Part shown: positions 16,137-27,948 of the stretch, piece by piece
How positions within the stretch are numbered: position 1 is the first letter of the stretch
How the letters are laid out: each line of letters starts with the position of its first letter
Assembly: GCA_036023115.1 (NCBI GenBank)
Contig: JAYKKT010000041.1
Coordinates: forward strand, 6,126,501 to 6,190,500
Source of the DNA: Brasenia schreberi
Taxonomy: Eukaryota > Streptophyta > Magnoliopsida > Nymphaeales > Cabombaceae
DNA: 64,000 nucleotides
Direction of reading: 5' to 3'
Made by a program: the position numbers and the translations under genes
The notes under the pieces: generated by a model
The model's input: only the letters and a program-made list of their open reading frames with translations
Told to the model about the DNA's origin: nothing
Databases searched by the model: none

Positions 16137-18748
16137 TGTAAACACCCCGAATTTCCATAATTTTCGAAAACATGCCTGGTTTTAGAATCCCCATTTCGAG
16201 ACTAGATTTTTCATTTTCGAAAGCCTGGGAGTTGTAAAAACTCCAAATTTTGTATAAAACCCTATATTTATATAAAATATGTTATATTTGGGCCAAGTGC
16301 CAATTTTGTAAGAGCTAAGTCCAACAGGTGCAACCTGGTGAAAAGCAGCCACCAAAATGATGAAAAAACCCTAGACATCCTCTTGGCCTGATGAAAGCAG
16401 GACCAAAGAAGCGAAAGAGGGCCCGGATCCGGAGCACATGTCGAGCCCGACACATCAACTCTTGTATCAAATTCACCCCCAGAATCTCGGACATCCAAGT
16501 CCCTATTATCAATAAATTGCTCAAGATGAACTCCGAAAGGTGAAAAGAAGATCGGACGACAATGTTGGCGAAGACCCAACGCAAGACGGGGTACTGATGA
16601 ACACAGGCCTCGCACAAACCGTCCGTCTTGAAATACCATGAAGGAGTCAAAAAAATCAAGTTTGGATTGGATCTGGACCATATATATCCATATCCAAATC
16701 CAAACATGTATATGGATTTGGATTTGGATCCAAAGATCCAATCCAAACATCCAATCCATGGACCACATCACCTTCTCATAAATGGAGGTGGGGCCCACAA
16801 GAAAATCACGTGGGAAGCTTGGGCATGAGAGAGAATGGGGGGATTAAATATGAGTGAACATGTATTAAGCTTGATTTGTGTGTCAAGTTTCTGGTTAATC
16901 ATGTGGGTTAGCCTAATTAGTTTGGGTTTAAGCTTGTATGAACCTACACCTAACCTAGGGCTGCACCAACATGATGCAATGAAGTCCATGGGCTATGCAA
17001 AGGGATGCTCCTAACCCAATCCTAAGCGAAAACCCTTAATCCTAGCCATTTACCCTAATCCCGGCCTAATCCTAGCCTAATCACCTAACCCACTTCCCTA
17101 ATCCCAACCTAATCACCTAACCCACCTCCCTAATCCTTCCCTAAACCTAGCCTAATTCCCTTAATCCTAACCTAATCCTAGCCTAAACACCTAACCCACC
17201 TCACTAAACCTCACCCTAAAACCAACCCACCTAGCTAAACCCTAAACCACTAAACCACCCCACCTAAACCCTAGCACACCATATCCCTAAAACCACCTAA
17301 ACTAAATATCTGCCCCCCCCTAAATATCTAGCCCACAACCCACCTAACTAGACTCCCATCCTAACTAGACCCAGCCACCCTTTGACTAAACTAAGTAGCT
17401 CCCTTTTATTCCCAGCCACCCATCACCTAACCGTGACCTAACTAGAACCCCAACTGCCCCAGCTGTCCCCACACTCCCAGCCGACCTTCCCCATTCCCTC
17501 ATCATTACCTATCCCAGCCGACTCTACCCAATCCCATTCATTAATCACTCCCAACTGTCCCCACTCTCTCAGGATTCACAATCCCACTCAGCCACAAGAC
17601 TCCAGCAACCCCTCTCTCTCCCATCCCCATTCACTCACCTAGGGACAGCCAGCCAGGATTTTCCCAGCCAGCCACCTGCGCCTCCTCCCCTTGCACTCCA
17701 CCACCGGCCACCTGCTCCACCCTTCCACCTCCATCTCTACTTCATATCCAGCCAACCACCTGCGCCTCTTCCCATCCACCTTGGACAGCCGGCCACCTGC
17801 TCCACTCTTTCATCCTTCTCCACCTCACACCCGGCTGCACCAACCACTCTTCCACCCTTCTTCACTTCACATCCAGTCGGCCACCTGCGCCTCTTCCCAT
17901 CCACCTTGGACAGCCGGCCACCTGCTCCATCCTTTCATCCTTCTCCACCCCACACCCGGCTGCACCAACCACTCTTCCACCCTTCTCCACTTCACACCCA
18001 GCTGCACCACCTGCCATTCCAACCTTTCACCACTTCCCTTAGCTCCCCTACACCAACCGTCCAGCCCCTACCTGTCCCTAAACCATTCACACCCTCTCCT
18101 TTGCCCAAATCACCCAAGGAACCCTCTCTTGGCTGCTCAAATCGACACATGAAGCAAATTTCTAGCAAGTTGATCATGGACCGGTTACATGTAAGTGTTT
18201 TAACTTGGTCCCTTATTTAAACTTGCTAAGTTTAATTAAATTTTGATATGGGGTTGTAATAATGGAGCGTTGTCTCCCCCCATTTGTAATAACGTAGCTT
18301 GGCACACCCACACACACGTGCACTTGAGCCTATCTCGCTCTTAGTCGTACACCTCTTGCACATACACGGGCCTAACTAGCCCCTAAGATATAGTTGTATT
18401 TATATATTTTAAGTCGCGGGGGTTTTTAATTAAGTCGTGTGTGTTGTCTTTACATTCTCCACATGCACACACATTGAGCTTTCACTGTTACTCCCAAGAC
18501 CTTAGTCAAGGCCATACTGCAATTTATATTTGGGTTTCATTTCAAGTTGTGTGTGTTGTCTTTACATTTTTACACGCACACACATTGAGCCTTCGCTCTT
18601 ACTCCCAAGACCCAAGTAAGGGCCCATATATATTATATAAGTATTTTCCTTCGGCTATGTCTTTAAGGTTTGGGTTTTAAGGTTTAGCAGTGTGCGTAGT
18701 CTTTACATATACACATGGCACACACTTGCACTATTGAGCCTTTCCGCT
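16137..18748 (+). mobile_element. E4: diverged solo LTR, first part
   Basis: It starts TGTAAACACCCCGAATTTCC and is clearly related but more diverged than other LTRs (for example ATTTTCGAAAACATGCC in the first 40 bases). It has the TTGGAT inverted repeat, a telomere-like block (about 17030-17330), a C-rich region with a local duplication (17650-18010), donor ATGTAAGTG (about 18190), and two 110-bp units. I find no TATA box with C/G inverted repeat in it. It is cut by E5 at 18749; its end lies at 24675-24856. Flanks ATTTC/ATGTC differ by one base from a perfect 5-bp duplication. Confidence 0.82.
17650..18010 (+). repeat. Local tandem duplication, about 125 bp period, in E4
   Basis: CCACCTGCGCCTCTTCCCAT recurs at about 17757 and 17882 with the following CACCTTGGACAGCCGGCCAC, and the CACACCCGGCTGCACCAACC segment recurs in step. 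ORFs across it are Pro/Ser/His-rich and not credible as proteins. Confidence 0.75.
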
Positions 18749-19257
18749 TGTAGACGCGCGAAAATCCCCGCCTCTTTTGCCTCTTTCGGGGCTTGGAGTG
18801 GATCTTCTCGTGTGTCTAAGGCCTATGTATACAAATAGGGCGTGCCAGCTAGCTTACTTAAGCTAGCGAAGATATTTTTAACACTGACTTCTAAACGTGG
18901 CGACTGTGAGCAAGTAAGCTCTTGTCGTCGCAGACCTTCTTACACCGATGTGCAAGGGTCAGTCTGTACGCTTTGCAAAAATCGAGTTTTGGAGAGAAAG
19001 TCTACGAAGCGGTTCGAGATGTCTATTTCGGGTCTTTAGGATGCGATTGCATATTTTAGATCACGTGGATTTGCACGTGCCTAAGTCTTTTCTTTTATCC
19101 CTTTTCGGGCCACCTAGTTTGTGTGTTATGAACACTCCACTACATGGGCGAATTCGAGCGGGGCTTGCTTTGATGCAATATGCGTCCTACCTCGTGGTAT
19201 GGCGTAGATGCAATGCAAACTCACGCTACTCCAAAGGGAAAACCCGAAATGTAAAGA

Positions 19258-20100
19258 CAATACTGAAGGGAAATAACAGAAGGGAAATAACCGAAGGGAA
19301 ATAACCGAAGGGAAATAACCGAAGGGAGATATGTATATAGCTTATGTATATGAGCCCTTACTCGGGTCTTGCAAATAAGAGCGAAGGCTCAATGTGGGTG
19401 CGTGCTTGAATTGAAAGACTTACACACACACGACATGAAATTAAACCCAAATATAAATTGCCGTATGGCCTTGACTAAGGTCTTGGGAATAAGAGCGAAG
19501 GCTCAATGTGTGTGAGAGTGCTTGAATTAAAAGACTACCCACACGACATAAATGAAACCCAAATATAACTGCAATAAGGCCTTTACTAAGGTCTTGGGAG
19601 TAAGAGCGAAGGCTCAATGTGTGTGAAAGTGCTTGAATTGAAAGACTTACTCACACGACATGAAATGAAACCCAAATAGTATAGGTCGGCCCTTACTTGG
19701 GTCTTTCAACTAAGAGCGAAAGCTCAATGTGTGTGAGTGCTTGAATTGAAAGACTTACTCACACGACATGAAATGAAACCCAAATAGTATAGGTCGGCCC
19801 TTACTTGGGTCTTTCAACTAAGAGCGAAAGCTCAATGTGTGTGAGTGCTTGAATTGAAAGACTTACTCACACGACATGAAATGAAACCCAAATAGTATAG
19901 GTCGGCCCTTACTTGGGTCTTTCAACTAAGAGCGAAAGCTCAATGTGTGTGAGTGCTTGAATTGAAAGACTTACTCACACGACATGAAATGAAACCCAAA
20001 TAGTATAGGTCGGCCCTTACTTGGGTCTTTCAACTAAGAGCGAAAGCTCAATGTGTGTGAGAGTGCTTGAATTGAAAGACAACGCACCCAACTTAAACAA
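19258..20100 (-). repeat. E5 14-bp and 110-bp tandem arrays
   Basis: GAAGGGAAATAACC repeats (period 14) at 19258-19335, then seven 110-bp-class units, each with GCTCAATGTGTGTGAG, to about 20070. The last four units are almost identical, suggesting recent unequal exchange or slippage. Confidence 0.85.
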
Positions 20101-21034
20101 AACCCTTCAAAAATGAAAGTATATATATAGACTTAGGTATTAGGGGCTGATTAGGCCCGTGTGTGTTCAAAATCGTGCACGACTAAGAGAGTGCACGTGT
20201 GTGGTTGTGCCAAGCCACGTTATTACAAGCGGGGGGAGACTATGCTCCGTTATTACAACCCCGTATCAAATTGAATCTCAAGCAAGTGTACAACTAAAGA
20301 CCGAGTTTAGACACTTACGAGTAGCTGGTCCGTAGAGGTCTTGCTTGAGCGTGGACTTGGCCTTGGGCAGCAAACGGGAGCTCCGCGAAGATAGGTGATC
20401 AAAGGTGCTGGCCGGCTGCAAGTGGGGTGCGGGATAGGCGCCTCGAAGGTGGCCGGTGGCAAGTGGATGTCGCCTCGAGGTGGGGGGTTAAAGGGGCTGA
20501 ACAAATGAGTTCTTAGGGTCACTAGGGAGTTGAGTGTTTAGGGAAAACTGGACCTAAAGGGGAGTTTGTGGGAAGGCCGAATGGGACACCTAGGGGAAGG
20601 CCGAATGGGATATGATGGCTAGGTAGTGGCCGGCAGTTTGGGCTATGCTAGGTTCGGCTAAGTGAAAAGGGTGGTGGTAAAAGGGCTAAGATGAGGATAG
20701 GGTGGGTGGCTAAGAGTGGAGAGGTGGAAGAGAAGGGCTTTGATGGAGTTTTGGGTACTTACCGAATGGGGAGAGGCGGTGGAAGGCAAGGAGAAGTAGG
20801 CGGGCAGGTGGGCTCTTGGCTGGTTCGGTTGGATGAAGGTGGTGGCGTCCGGCTGGGCAATGGTGGTGGATGGAAGAGGGAAGGTGGCGGTGCAGGTGGT
20901 GGCTGGTGGAGCAGGTGGAGCAGGCGGAGGTGATGGAGAGTGGTCCCGGCTAGGTGAGGAAATGGGAGAAGGAGAGGGCCCGGCTGGGTGAGGTGAGGGC
21001 TCCCCCTTCGAAAACCCGCCCCCAAGGGGGGGGG

Positions 21035-21042
21035 TTTAAATA
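21035..21042 (-). promoter_or_regulatory. E5 TATA box
   Basis: TATTTAAA on the minus strand, followed by a C run and GGGGGCGGGTTT. Confidence 0.6.
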
Positions 21043-22272
21043 GGGGATGGGTAGGTCGGTTAGGGCTGGGCTGAGGGTAGTGGTTAGGTGGTTTAGGTAG
21101 GGTGGTATGTAGATAAGGTGGGCTGGAAAGGGTTGGGCCAGATATTTTAAAACTAGGGGTTTGGGTAGATTGTGGGCTAAGGGTGGTTTAGGGGTTTAGG
21201 GCTAGGTTAGGTGGTTGGGTTTTAGGGTGAGGTTTAGTGAACTAGGTTAGGTGATTAGGCTAGGTTTAGGCTAGGATTAGGAAAATTAATCTAGGTTTAG
21301 GGAAGGATTAGGGAAGTGGGTTAGGTGATTAGGTTGGGATCAGGCTGGGATTAGGGAAGTGGGTTAGGTGATTAGGCTCAGATTAGGGGTGGATTAGGGG
21401 TTTAGGCTAGGATTAGTCATTTTGGGTTAGGTTTAGGTGAGGGGGCTCCCTTAGCATGGCCCATAGACCTTGATCACCCCATGTTGGTGCAACCCTAGGT
21501 TAGGTTTTAGCTAATTACAAGCTTAAACCCACTCAATTAGGCTAACCCACATGATTAAACCCAAACTTGACACACAAGTCAAGCTTAATACACACTCTTG
21601 ATATTTTTCATCCCCACTCTCTCTCATGCCCAATATCCCACGTGAATTTCAAGTGGGCCCCACCTCCATTTATGAGAAGGTGATGTGGGCCATGGATATG
21701 GATATTGGATTGGATCTCTAGATCCAAATCCAAATCCAAGTCCACATAGGGGTTTGGATTGGAATCTGGATATATATGGTCCAGATCCAATCCAAACTGA
21801 ACTCTGACTCCTTCGAGCTGGGTTCAAAACGGACGATTCGTGCGGGGCCTGACAGCATCAGTACTCCGTCTGCGTTGGGTCTTCGCCAACATAGTCGTCC
21901 GCCTCCGTTTCTGCCTTCCGGAGATGACTTCAAATGCTATTTTGATAAGAACAGGGTCTTGGACGTTCGAGATCCTGAGGGTGTGAATCAGATACAAGAG
22001 TTGCTGTGCCGGGCTCGACGTGTGCTCCGGTTCCGGGCTCTTCTTAGCTCTCCTGGTCCTGTCTTGATCGGGCCAAGCCACTTCGGGGTTTCAAAACATG
22101 TTTTAAAAGTTTTCAAAAGCCATATCATATGTTTTTGAAAGATAAAGTTTAAAACGTATATACAAGGTTGTCTGGAAGGCTCCTGGGTTTCCAAACTCAA
22201 AATGGCCCTTTGGGGCTGCTTTTACAAAACCAGGTTTGTTTAAGAAATTCGTGGGATTTCGGGGTGTTTACA

Positions 22273-23443
22273 GATGCCCCTCTTTGGCCTTGTCCAAATA
22301 GATTTGGATAAGGGCAAAGATGACAAACACCCCTTTTAATGTCTCCCTAGATCTAGCCACGAAGAATATGGGATCGTCCCATTTTAGCAAAATCTCAATT
22401 TACAAACTCTGGTAGGAGGAGATATCACGCCAAAGGGTTTACTTATGGAATCTGGTCCTAAATGGGATCATGTTCATGCAAGTACCATGCGTGGAATGCA
22501 GATGACATGGGTGTGGTGCCAAGAGTGGCGACCTCCCAGAGACCAGATGTGGTCGAACTCTAGAGACTTACAAGGTCTATTGCTCCAAGTGAGCAAATCC
22601 TATGCTGTTCGATGTTCGGTTTTCAAAACTTATTTACAAAAAGCTATTTACAAAAAGGGACAACTGTCTTGAGTCTCGATCCTAAGGATCTCGAGCTCTT
22701 CGTGCTTGCCCTTGTTTGAGTCTTAACACTCGCTTATCTAGCGGAGGTTTTATAAGAAAACAAGCTTCATTTCAAATTCCTACGCCTTACTCGAAACGTC
22801 GAATTCTCAAACAAGATGAAATTCAAGTAAGTAAATCCTATTTTTACTTTAAGATTCCTCAAAATGAACCATGCTTTAGCTTTGGGATAAGCCAGGGATG
22901 GGAAAGAGATACCACAGTCCCTTCTGAAGCGTCCCGTGGTTTAAGGCATAGAAGGCGGAAAACTGCTCTTTTTGAGCTTTTTGGCCTCTTTTTCCTTTTT
23001 TTCATAGAGGGTCTCCCTTTGGGAGTATTTTTTCTTTAATCCCTCTTTTTTATAAGAGAATCGATTTTTCTTTTTAAATTCTGGTTTCTTTCTTTTGGAA
23101 AGAGACTTTGAATGGGAAATTCCCTTTTGTTTTGGGCCTTTGTTTTCCTTTTGGAAGGAGAAGAGAAGAGGGGAGGACTTATCCCAAGCCTACACTCGAT
23201 CCATTCCAGATCAGCCTATTTAGAAATAGCACGTACTACTTGCAAGTATCTTGCTATGTTGAACTAGGCCTTTCTTTGTAAGAAGAAGGATTTTGAAATG
23301 TAACCACGATTTTGAGAACTCCACTCTTTCACAAGTGCGAATTCTCTTACTTAGGGTCACACGAGTTGCCTTTGCACCTTATTCACATGTCTCAGGGCAG
23401 CTATCCCTTAAAATTTTCGAAAAACTGGAATTTAATCCAGATC
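22273..23443 (-). other. E5 polypurine tract and 3' UTR
   Basis: On the minus strand AAAGAGGGGCATC abuts the LTR (22273-22285) and is the likely plus-strand primer; the same string precedes the 3' LTR of E3 at 29453-29465. The remaining 1.15 kb between it and the integrase stop holds no supported gene. It is homologous to 28647-29452 and to 1-278. Confidence 0.8.
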
Positions 23444-24674
23444 CTACACATGATACTTCTTTAAGTATTGAATATTGATAGGATCTGTTAAATTCCTACC
23501 TTCTACATCTATCAACCAATACGAATTGTTCGTAGTGGTTTGCTCGTACAACATAGGGTCCATCCCAGTTGGGGCGCCACTTGCCTAGGGGGTGTGGGCC
23601 ACGATGGTGGATGGTTTTGAAGACCAGATCTCCCACTTTAAAGTGGCGAGGTCTTATGTGTTTGCTATAATGTCGGGCTATCCTTTGCCGGTATGCACGA
23701 GCATGATCCATGGCAAGGAGTCGCCTCTCATCTAGCAAATCTAGTTCGGCCATCCTAGCATGCTGAAGCGTCTCTAGGGGGAGGTCGAGTGCTAGGGATG
23801 TATGAAATGAATGCAGTTGAGTATGAATGGGAAGAATGGCATTTGTGCCATAGACCAACTCGAATGGTGTGGCATTCGTGGGAGTCCGGATGGAAGTCCT
23901 ATAAGCCCATAAGGCTTCATCCAGCTTCTCGTGCCACGTCCTACCCTTCTCTAAGGTTTTCTCAATAATACTAATGAGAGTCTTGTTTGTGGCTTCGGCT
24001 TGGCCGTTGCCTTGAGGGTAGTAGGGCGAAGAGAAGTGGTGAGTTATGCCATACGTGTTGCACAACTTGACCATCCGCTCGTTCTTGAATGGGGTACCAT
24101 TATCAGACACAAGGTCTCGTGGAACCCCAAATCGAGCAAAGATATTCCTCCGGATGAAAGCCACCACATGTTGCCCCATTACATTCGTTAGGGAAATGGC
24201 TTCCACCCACTTGGAGAAATACTCCGTGGCTGCTAGAATAAAACGATGCTCATTCGAGGCCTTTGGAAATATTGGGCCTACAATGTCAAACGCCCACATG
24301 GTAAATGGCCAGGGGCTGACCACGGAATGCAATACAGATGAAGGGATATGAATGGCATGCCCATGCACTTGACACGGATGACACTTCCTAACATGATCGT
24401 GACAATCCCTTTTCAAGGTGGACCAAAAATAGCCCCCTCTAAGTATTTTCATTGCCATCATGTTGGCGTTAACATGACCTCCACATTCTCCATCGTGGAA
24501 CTCATGCATCACTATCCTAGCCTCCTCTAGGTCGATACACCTAAGCAGAATGCCGGTAAAACTCTTTTTGTATAAGACCCCACCCAGAATGGTGTATCGG
24601 GTCGAAATCTTACGAATGAATGCCTTATCTTTGGACGTGGCATCCTCGGTGAATCCCCCATTTTCTAAAAATTG
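23444..24674 (-). pseudogene. E5 integrase, nearly complete
   Basis: Best integrase copy. Zinc finger: HDGECGGH with KCHPCQ. Catalytic core: Asp in WAFDIVGPI, Asp in VSDNGTPF, and Glu in QGNGQAE exactly 35 residues after the second Asp (D,D35E). Then WAYRTSIRTPTNATPF and the C-terminal RPRHFKVGDLV and WDGPYVV segments. The main open stretch is 23496-24512. One extra base near 23545 shifts frame so that the reading ends at 23496; the ancestral C-terminus (NIQYLKKYHV, stop at 23444-23446) follows in another frame. The N-terminus is cut by the deletion at 24674. It would insert cDNA in the nucleus. Confidence 0.92.
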
Positions 24675-24856
24675 AAGAAGGTCTGCAACGTAAAAATCCC
24701 GCTTACCTACAATCGCCTTTTAAAAGTCAGATTATTTTCAAAACATACTTTGCTAGTTAAAGTAAACTAGCTGGCACGCCCATAAAGCGAAGTAGATACG
24801 AAAAAGGTTCACTTTAGGCCTAAGAATCCGTAAGTGAAAAATTTTCGGTGTCTACA
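24675..24856 (+). mobile_element. E4 solo LTR, end part
   Basis: End of the diverged LTR: GTCTGCAACG, hairpin GCTAGTT-AAAGTA-AACTAGC (24752-24771), CTGGCACGCCC and final GTCTACA. Followed by ATGTC, where the E3 LTR resumes. Confidence 0.82.
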
Positions 24857-25745
24857 ATGTCGTGTGCATAGTACTTCAATTCTCACACTCACACACATTG
24901 AGCTTTCGCTCTTACTCCCAAGACCTTAGTTAAGGCCATATTGCAATTTATATTTGGGTTTCATTTAAGTCGTATGAGTTGTCTTTCAATATACACACAA
25001 CACCCACGCAACATGTTGGCGACCTTCGGGCCCATATATATTATAAGTATTTCCCTTTCGGCTATGTCTTTAAGATTTGGGTTTTAAGGTTCAGCAGTGT
25101 GCGTAGTCTTTACATATATACACGGCACACACTTGCACTATTGAGCCTTTCCGCTCTTAAGATATAGCCATATTTCCCTTTTGCAATTTCCCTTTTGCAA
25201 TTTACATTTCAAGTCATTTCCCTTCCACATTGTCTTTCAATTTCGGATTTTCCCTTTGGAGTTGCGTGAGTTTGCATTGCATATACGCCATACCACGAGT
25301 TAGGACGCATATTACATCAAAGCAAACCCCATACTCCCGCTCAAAGTCACACCACTTAGGTTACGTGTTCATAACACACACCTAGTTGGCCCAAAAAGGG
25401 ATAAAAAGAAAGACATAGGCACGTGCAAATCCATGTGAAATAAAATCTGAAAATCAAACAAAAAACAACCCAAATCGAACACCTCAAACATTTTCGTAGG
25501 TTCTCATATTTTAAAACTCGATTTTTAAGCGTATAGACTAACCCTTGCGCATTGGTGCAAGAAGGTCTGCGATGAAAAGAGCTTGCTTGCTCACAGTCGC
25601 CATGTTAGGAGTCAAATTTCAAAGTATTTCTTCGCTAGCTTAAGTAAGCTAGCTGACACGCCCTTTTTGCTTAAATAGGACTTTGACACACGAAAAGATT
25701 CGCTTCAGGCATAAGAATCAGAAGCGGGAACTTTCTGTGTCTAAA
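24857..25745 (+). repeat. E3 5' LTR, end part
   Basis: It resumes at ATGTCGTGTGC in the tandem-repeat region and ends GTGTCTAAA (normally TCTACA, one base changed) right before the primer site. With 13568-16136 it makes about 3458 bp. Confidence 0.92.
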
Positions 25746-25749
25746 GGAT

Positions 25750-25768
25750 TTGGCATGCCCGGTGGGAC
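25750..25768 (+). promoter_or_regulatory. E3 primer binding site
   Basis: TTGGCATGCCCGGTGGGAC; one C-to-T change at a CpG relative to E2. The leader that follows keeps the acceptor CATACGTAG ending at 25862. Confidence 0.75.
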
Positions 25769-25884
25769 GTGAGTCTTTTAAAATCGAGTTATCCTAGGTA
25801 CCTTGCGAAAATATTTTCCAAAAGGTGTTATTTTTAACTCTTTTTTTATACTTCATACGTAGGAATTTTGAAAAGCTTGAAAGC

Positions 25885-26927
25885 ATGTCAAAATCCAACC
25901 CAAGTGAAGTGTCGAGCCATGGATTATGAAACAGCTGCTGAAAGGGCAAAATAAAGAGAAAAGGAGTTACGCCCTTTCTAATTTCCTACCCATGGATTAT
26001 GAAACAGACAGTGACGATGAAATACCGAATTTCCATCGATATGACGGCATGGGAGACCCTAGGTCTCACTTACAACTTTTCTCACGTCGAGCCCATAAGA
26101 AGAAAAAGGACTCGATGAAATGGGTGTATTGGTTCCCTCTATCCCTTAAAGGCACAGTTGCCAAATGGCTGGCTTCCTACGATTTAAGCCAGTTCGCTAC
26201 TTTTGAAGAGTTAGCGAACTGCTTTATGCAAAGATTTGCACATAACGTAGAAGTCACGCCGACTTTAAACACTTTAAGGGATACAAAGCAAGGCATGAAG
26301 GAAGACGTGCATGCCTTCATTATTCGATGGAGGTCCCTTTTAGGGCAAGTGCGAGAGCCAATATCCGAAGGATGCGCAGTCATGCTCATCCTGGATAATT
26401 TTAAAAGTGAGCTAAAGACCCTTCTCTCGCTTCACGAAATCTGAACTTTCCATAAGTTGATCAAAAAAGCATCCCTTTTCGAAATCAATTTAAAAAAGGA
26501 GATATACGATCACTTATGGAAAGGAAGTGCCATTTCCAAAACCCGCTTGGAGAAGCCCATCACTTATGGGCTACCCACGATGGACAAAGGGGCAAAGCCC
26601 CATAAAATGGCCAATGTCCAGGTGGATCCAGGTCCGGCGAGCACTTTAAAAAATTTTGAAAACTCAGAAAACAAAAGGGAGAGAAATTTCCAAAAACCGA
26701 TTGAAAAATGAGAGTACACTCCGCTAGGGCAACCTGTGTCGGAGGTCCTAGACCTCCTACTTGCTCGGGGCATGATTGAACTCCCCGAAATCCCCGAGGG
26801 AGTCACTTCCAAAGGGGGATATTTAAACCGTTTTTGCAAGTATCATCGGCTCAAAGGCCATGATACAAAGCGTTGTTTCTCCCTTTTAAACAAAATCGAG
26901 AACTTGATAGCGGAGGGCCGGCTCTAG
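25885..26927 (+). pseudogene. E3 Gag, deleted and broken
   Basis: It starts MSKSNPSEVSS as in E2. At about 25919 the sequence leaves gag, copies about 17 bases (CATGGATTATGAAACAG) that also occur some 70 bases downstream, and re-enters at CAGCTGCTGAAAG; roughly 250 bp are missing. The Gag core is then well kept (FHRYDGMGDPRSHLQLF, FIIRWRSLLGQ). TGA interrupts at 26442 and 26709. The zinc-knuckle region (FCKYHRLKGHDTKRC) is intact before TAG 26925, the same gag/PR stop as in E2. Confidence 0.85.
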
Positions 26928-27948
26928 GTCACTGCGGAACCTGAGCCAACTAAGGCTATCTTCAAAGAACCCTTTCCCAAGCACGCCAGTAGCAGTGGGA
27001 AAGGAAAGGAGGTATGTACCCTCACCTTTTCGAAAGATCTAGCGCAATCGTCAGAGTTTGGTCGACCCACTTGTGTGTCTACTCTTGTACTTTACAAGAA
27101 GCCCACCCAAGTAGTCATTTCGGGGACCACCAAGAGCTGACCCGGCTAAACCAGTTTTAAAACTCCAAGGTGCTCCAAAACTCTCAATTAGAGCCAGTTT
27201 AAGTACAAACCCTAGGTTGGTCGTGGGGGAAGTGAAAAGATCCGGGAGGATCTATCAACCCCCGCACCTACAAAGTGCTAAAAAGGTGGTAAGTGTGTCT
27301 GGCCCCTCAAAAGCATGTATTCCTAGAGTTCTGCCAAAAGCAAACAATGAGAAAGTCGTCTTAAACCCTTATGATTTCGAAAACCATCTTTCAAAGATTC
27401 CTATCCACATGTCCATCCTAGAGCTTATACAAACTTCGCCTAGACATAAACTCGTGCTAGAGAAAATTCTAGAAAGAGCTAAGATTAGTTCGAACATAAG
27501 TCCTGAATCCCTGTCTGACCAAGTGGCGTCAATAGGAGCAAAATCGCCCATCACTTTCTCGGAAGATGATGTAGATATACCCTACGAGCCCCACAACTAG
27601 GCCCTGCATATCAAGGTGGTTCTGAATAACCACTCTCTGGACAGGTGCCTAGTCGATGGGGGAGGAGGGCTCAACATCCTTCCACTTCATGTGGCGTACC
27701 AAATCGGAGTCACCTTGATTTCTGTGAACCCAGGTCCCATCGTTATCACTGGATACGATGAGAATGCGTCTAGACCTTTAGGATCGATCGAACTCCCTAT
27801 GGAAACAGGAGGGATCACACACACGGGGGTGTTCCATGTTTTGGACATCCACCCCCATTATAACCTGTTGTTGGGAAGGCCCTGGATACACAACTTGTGC
27901 GCTGTGCCATCCACCTTCCACAAGTGTGTCAAGATCCCTTTTAGCTAA
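26928..27948 (+). pseudogene. E3 protease region, broken
   Basis: Linker then protease: HLSKIPIHMSILELIQTSPRH, SLDRCLVDGGGGLNILPLH, LLGRPWIHNL. TAG at 27598 (CAG in E2) splits it, and a deletion at about 27940 removes the protease end with its splice donor. Confidence 0.8.

Larger units (their letters stand above)
18749..22272 (-). repeat. E5 3' LTR (3524 bp, reverse)
   Basis: Reads TGTAGACGCG at its left and CGGGGTGTTTACA at its right. It has seven 110-bp units (about 19330-20100), 14-bp repeats (19258-19335), TATA box at 21035-21042, telomere-like GGTTAGG block (about 21090-21440) and the inverted repeat at about 21760-21800. In its exon-like block the acceptor CAG has become CTG (about 20387), so the predicted splice would fail. 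Confidence 0.92.
18749..24674 (-). mobile_element. E5: truncated reverse element (3' LTR, 3' UTR, integrase)
   Basis: Minus-strand copy inside E4. It consists of 3' LTR 18749-22272, polypurine tract, 3' UTR and integrase up to 24674. There the sequence jumps from integrase (CCATTTTCTAAAAATTG) into the end of the E4 LTR (AAGAAGGTCTGC). The rest of E5 and part of E4 were lost in one deletion. Left target duplication CCGCT (18744-18748); no right partner, as expected after the deletion. Confidence 0.85.

Noticed and set aside
18948..19304. ORF family RMRLHILDHVDLHVPKSFLLSLFGPPSLCVMNTPL seen in many LTRs
   Set aside because: It lies on the strand opposite to the LTR transcript in U5 and has no start context or domain; conservation follows that of the LTR DNA.
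19600..20070. CRISPR-like array of regular repeats
   Set aside because: Units are contiguous tandem copies without unique spacers, in a plant retrotransposon LTR.
22273..23443. Possible extra gene (env-like or ORF) between integrase and 3' LTR
   Set aside because: Short ORFs only, not shared between E5 and E3 3' UTRs; no membrane or signal features.
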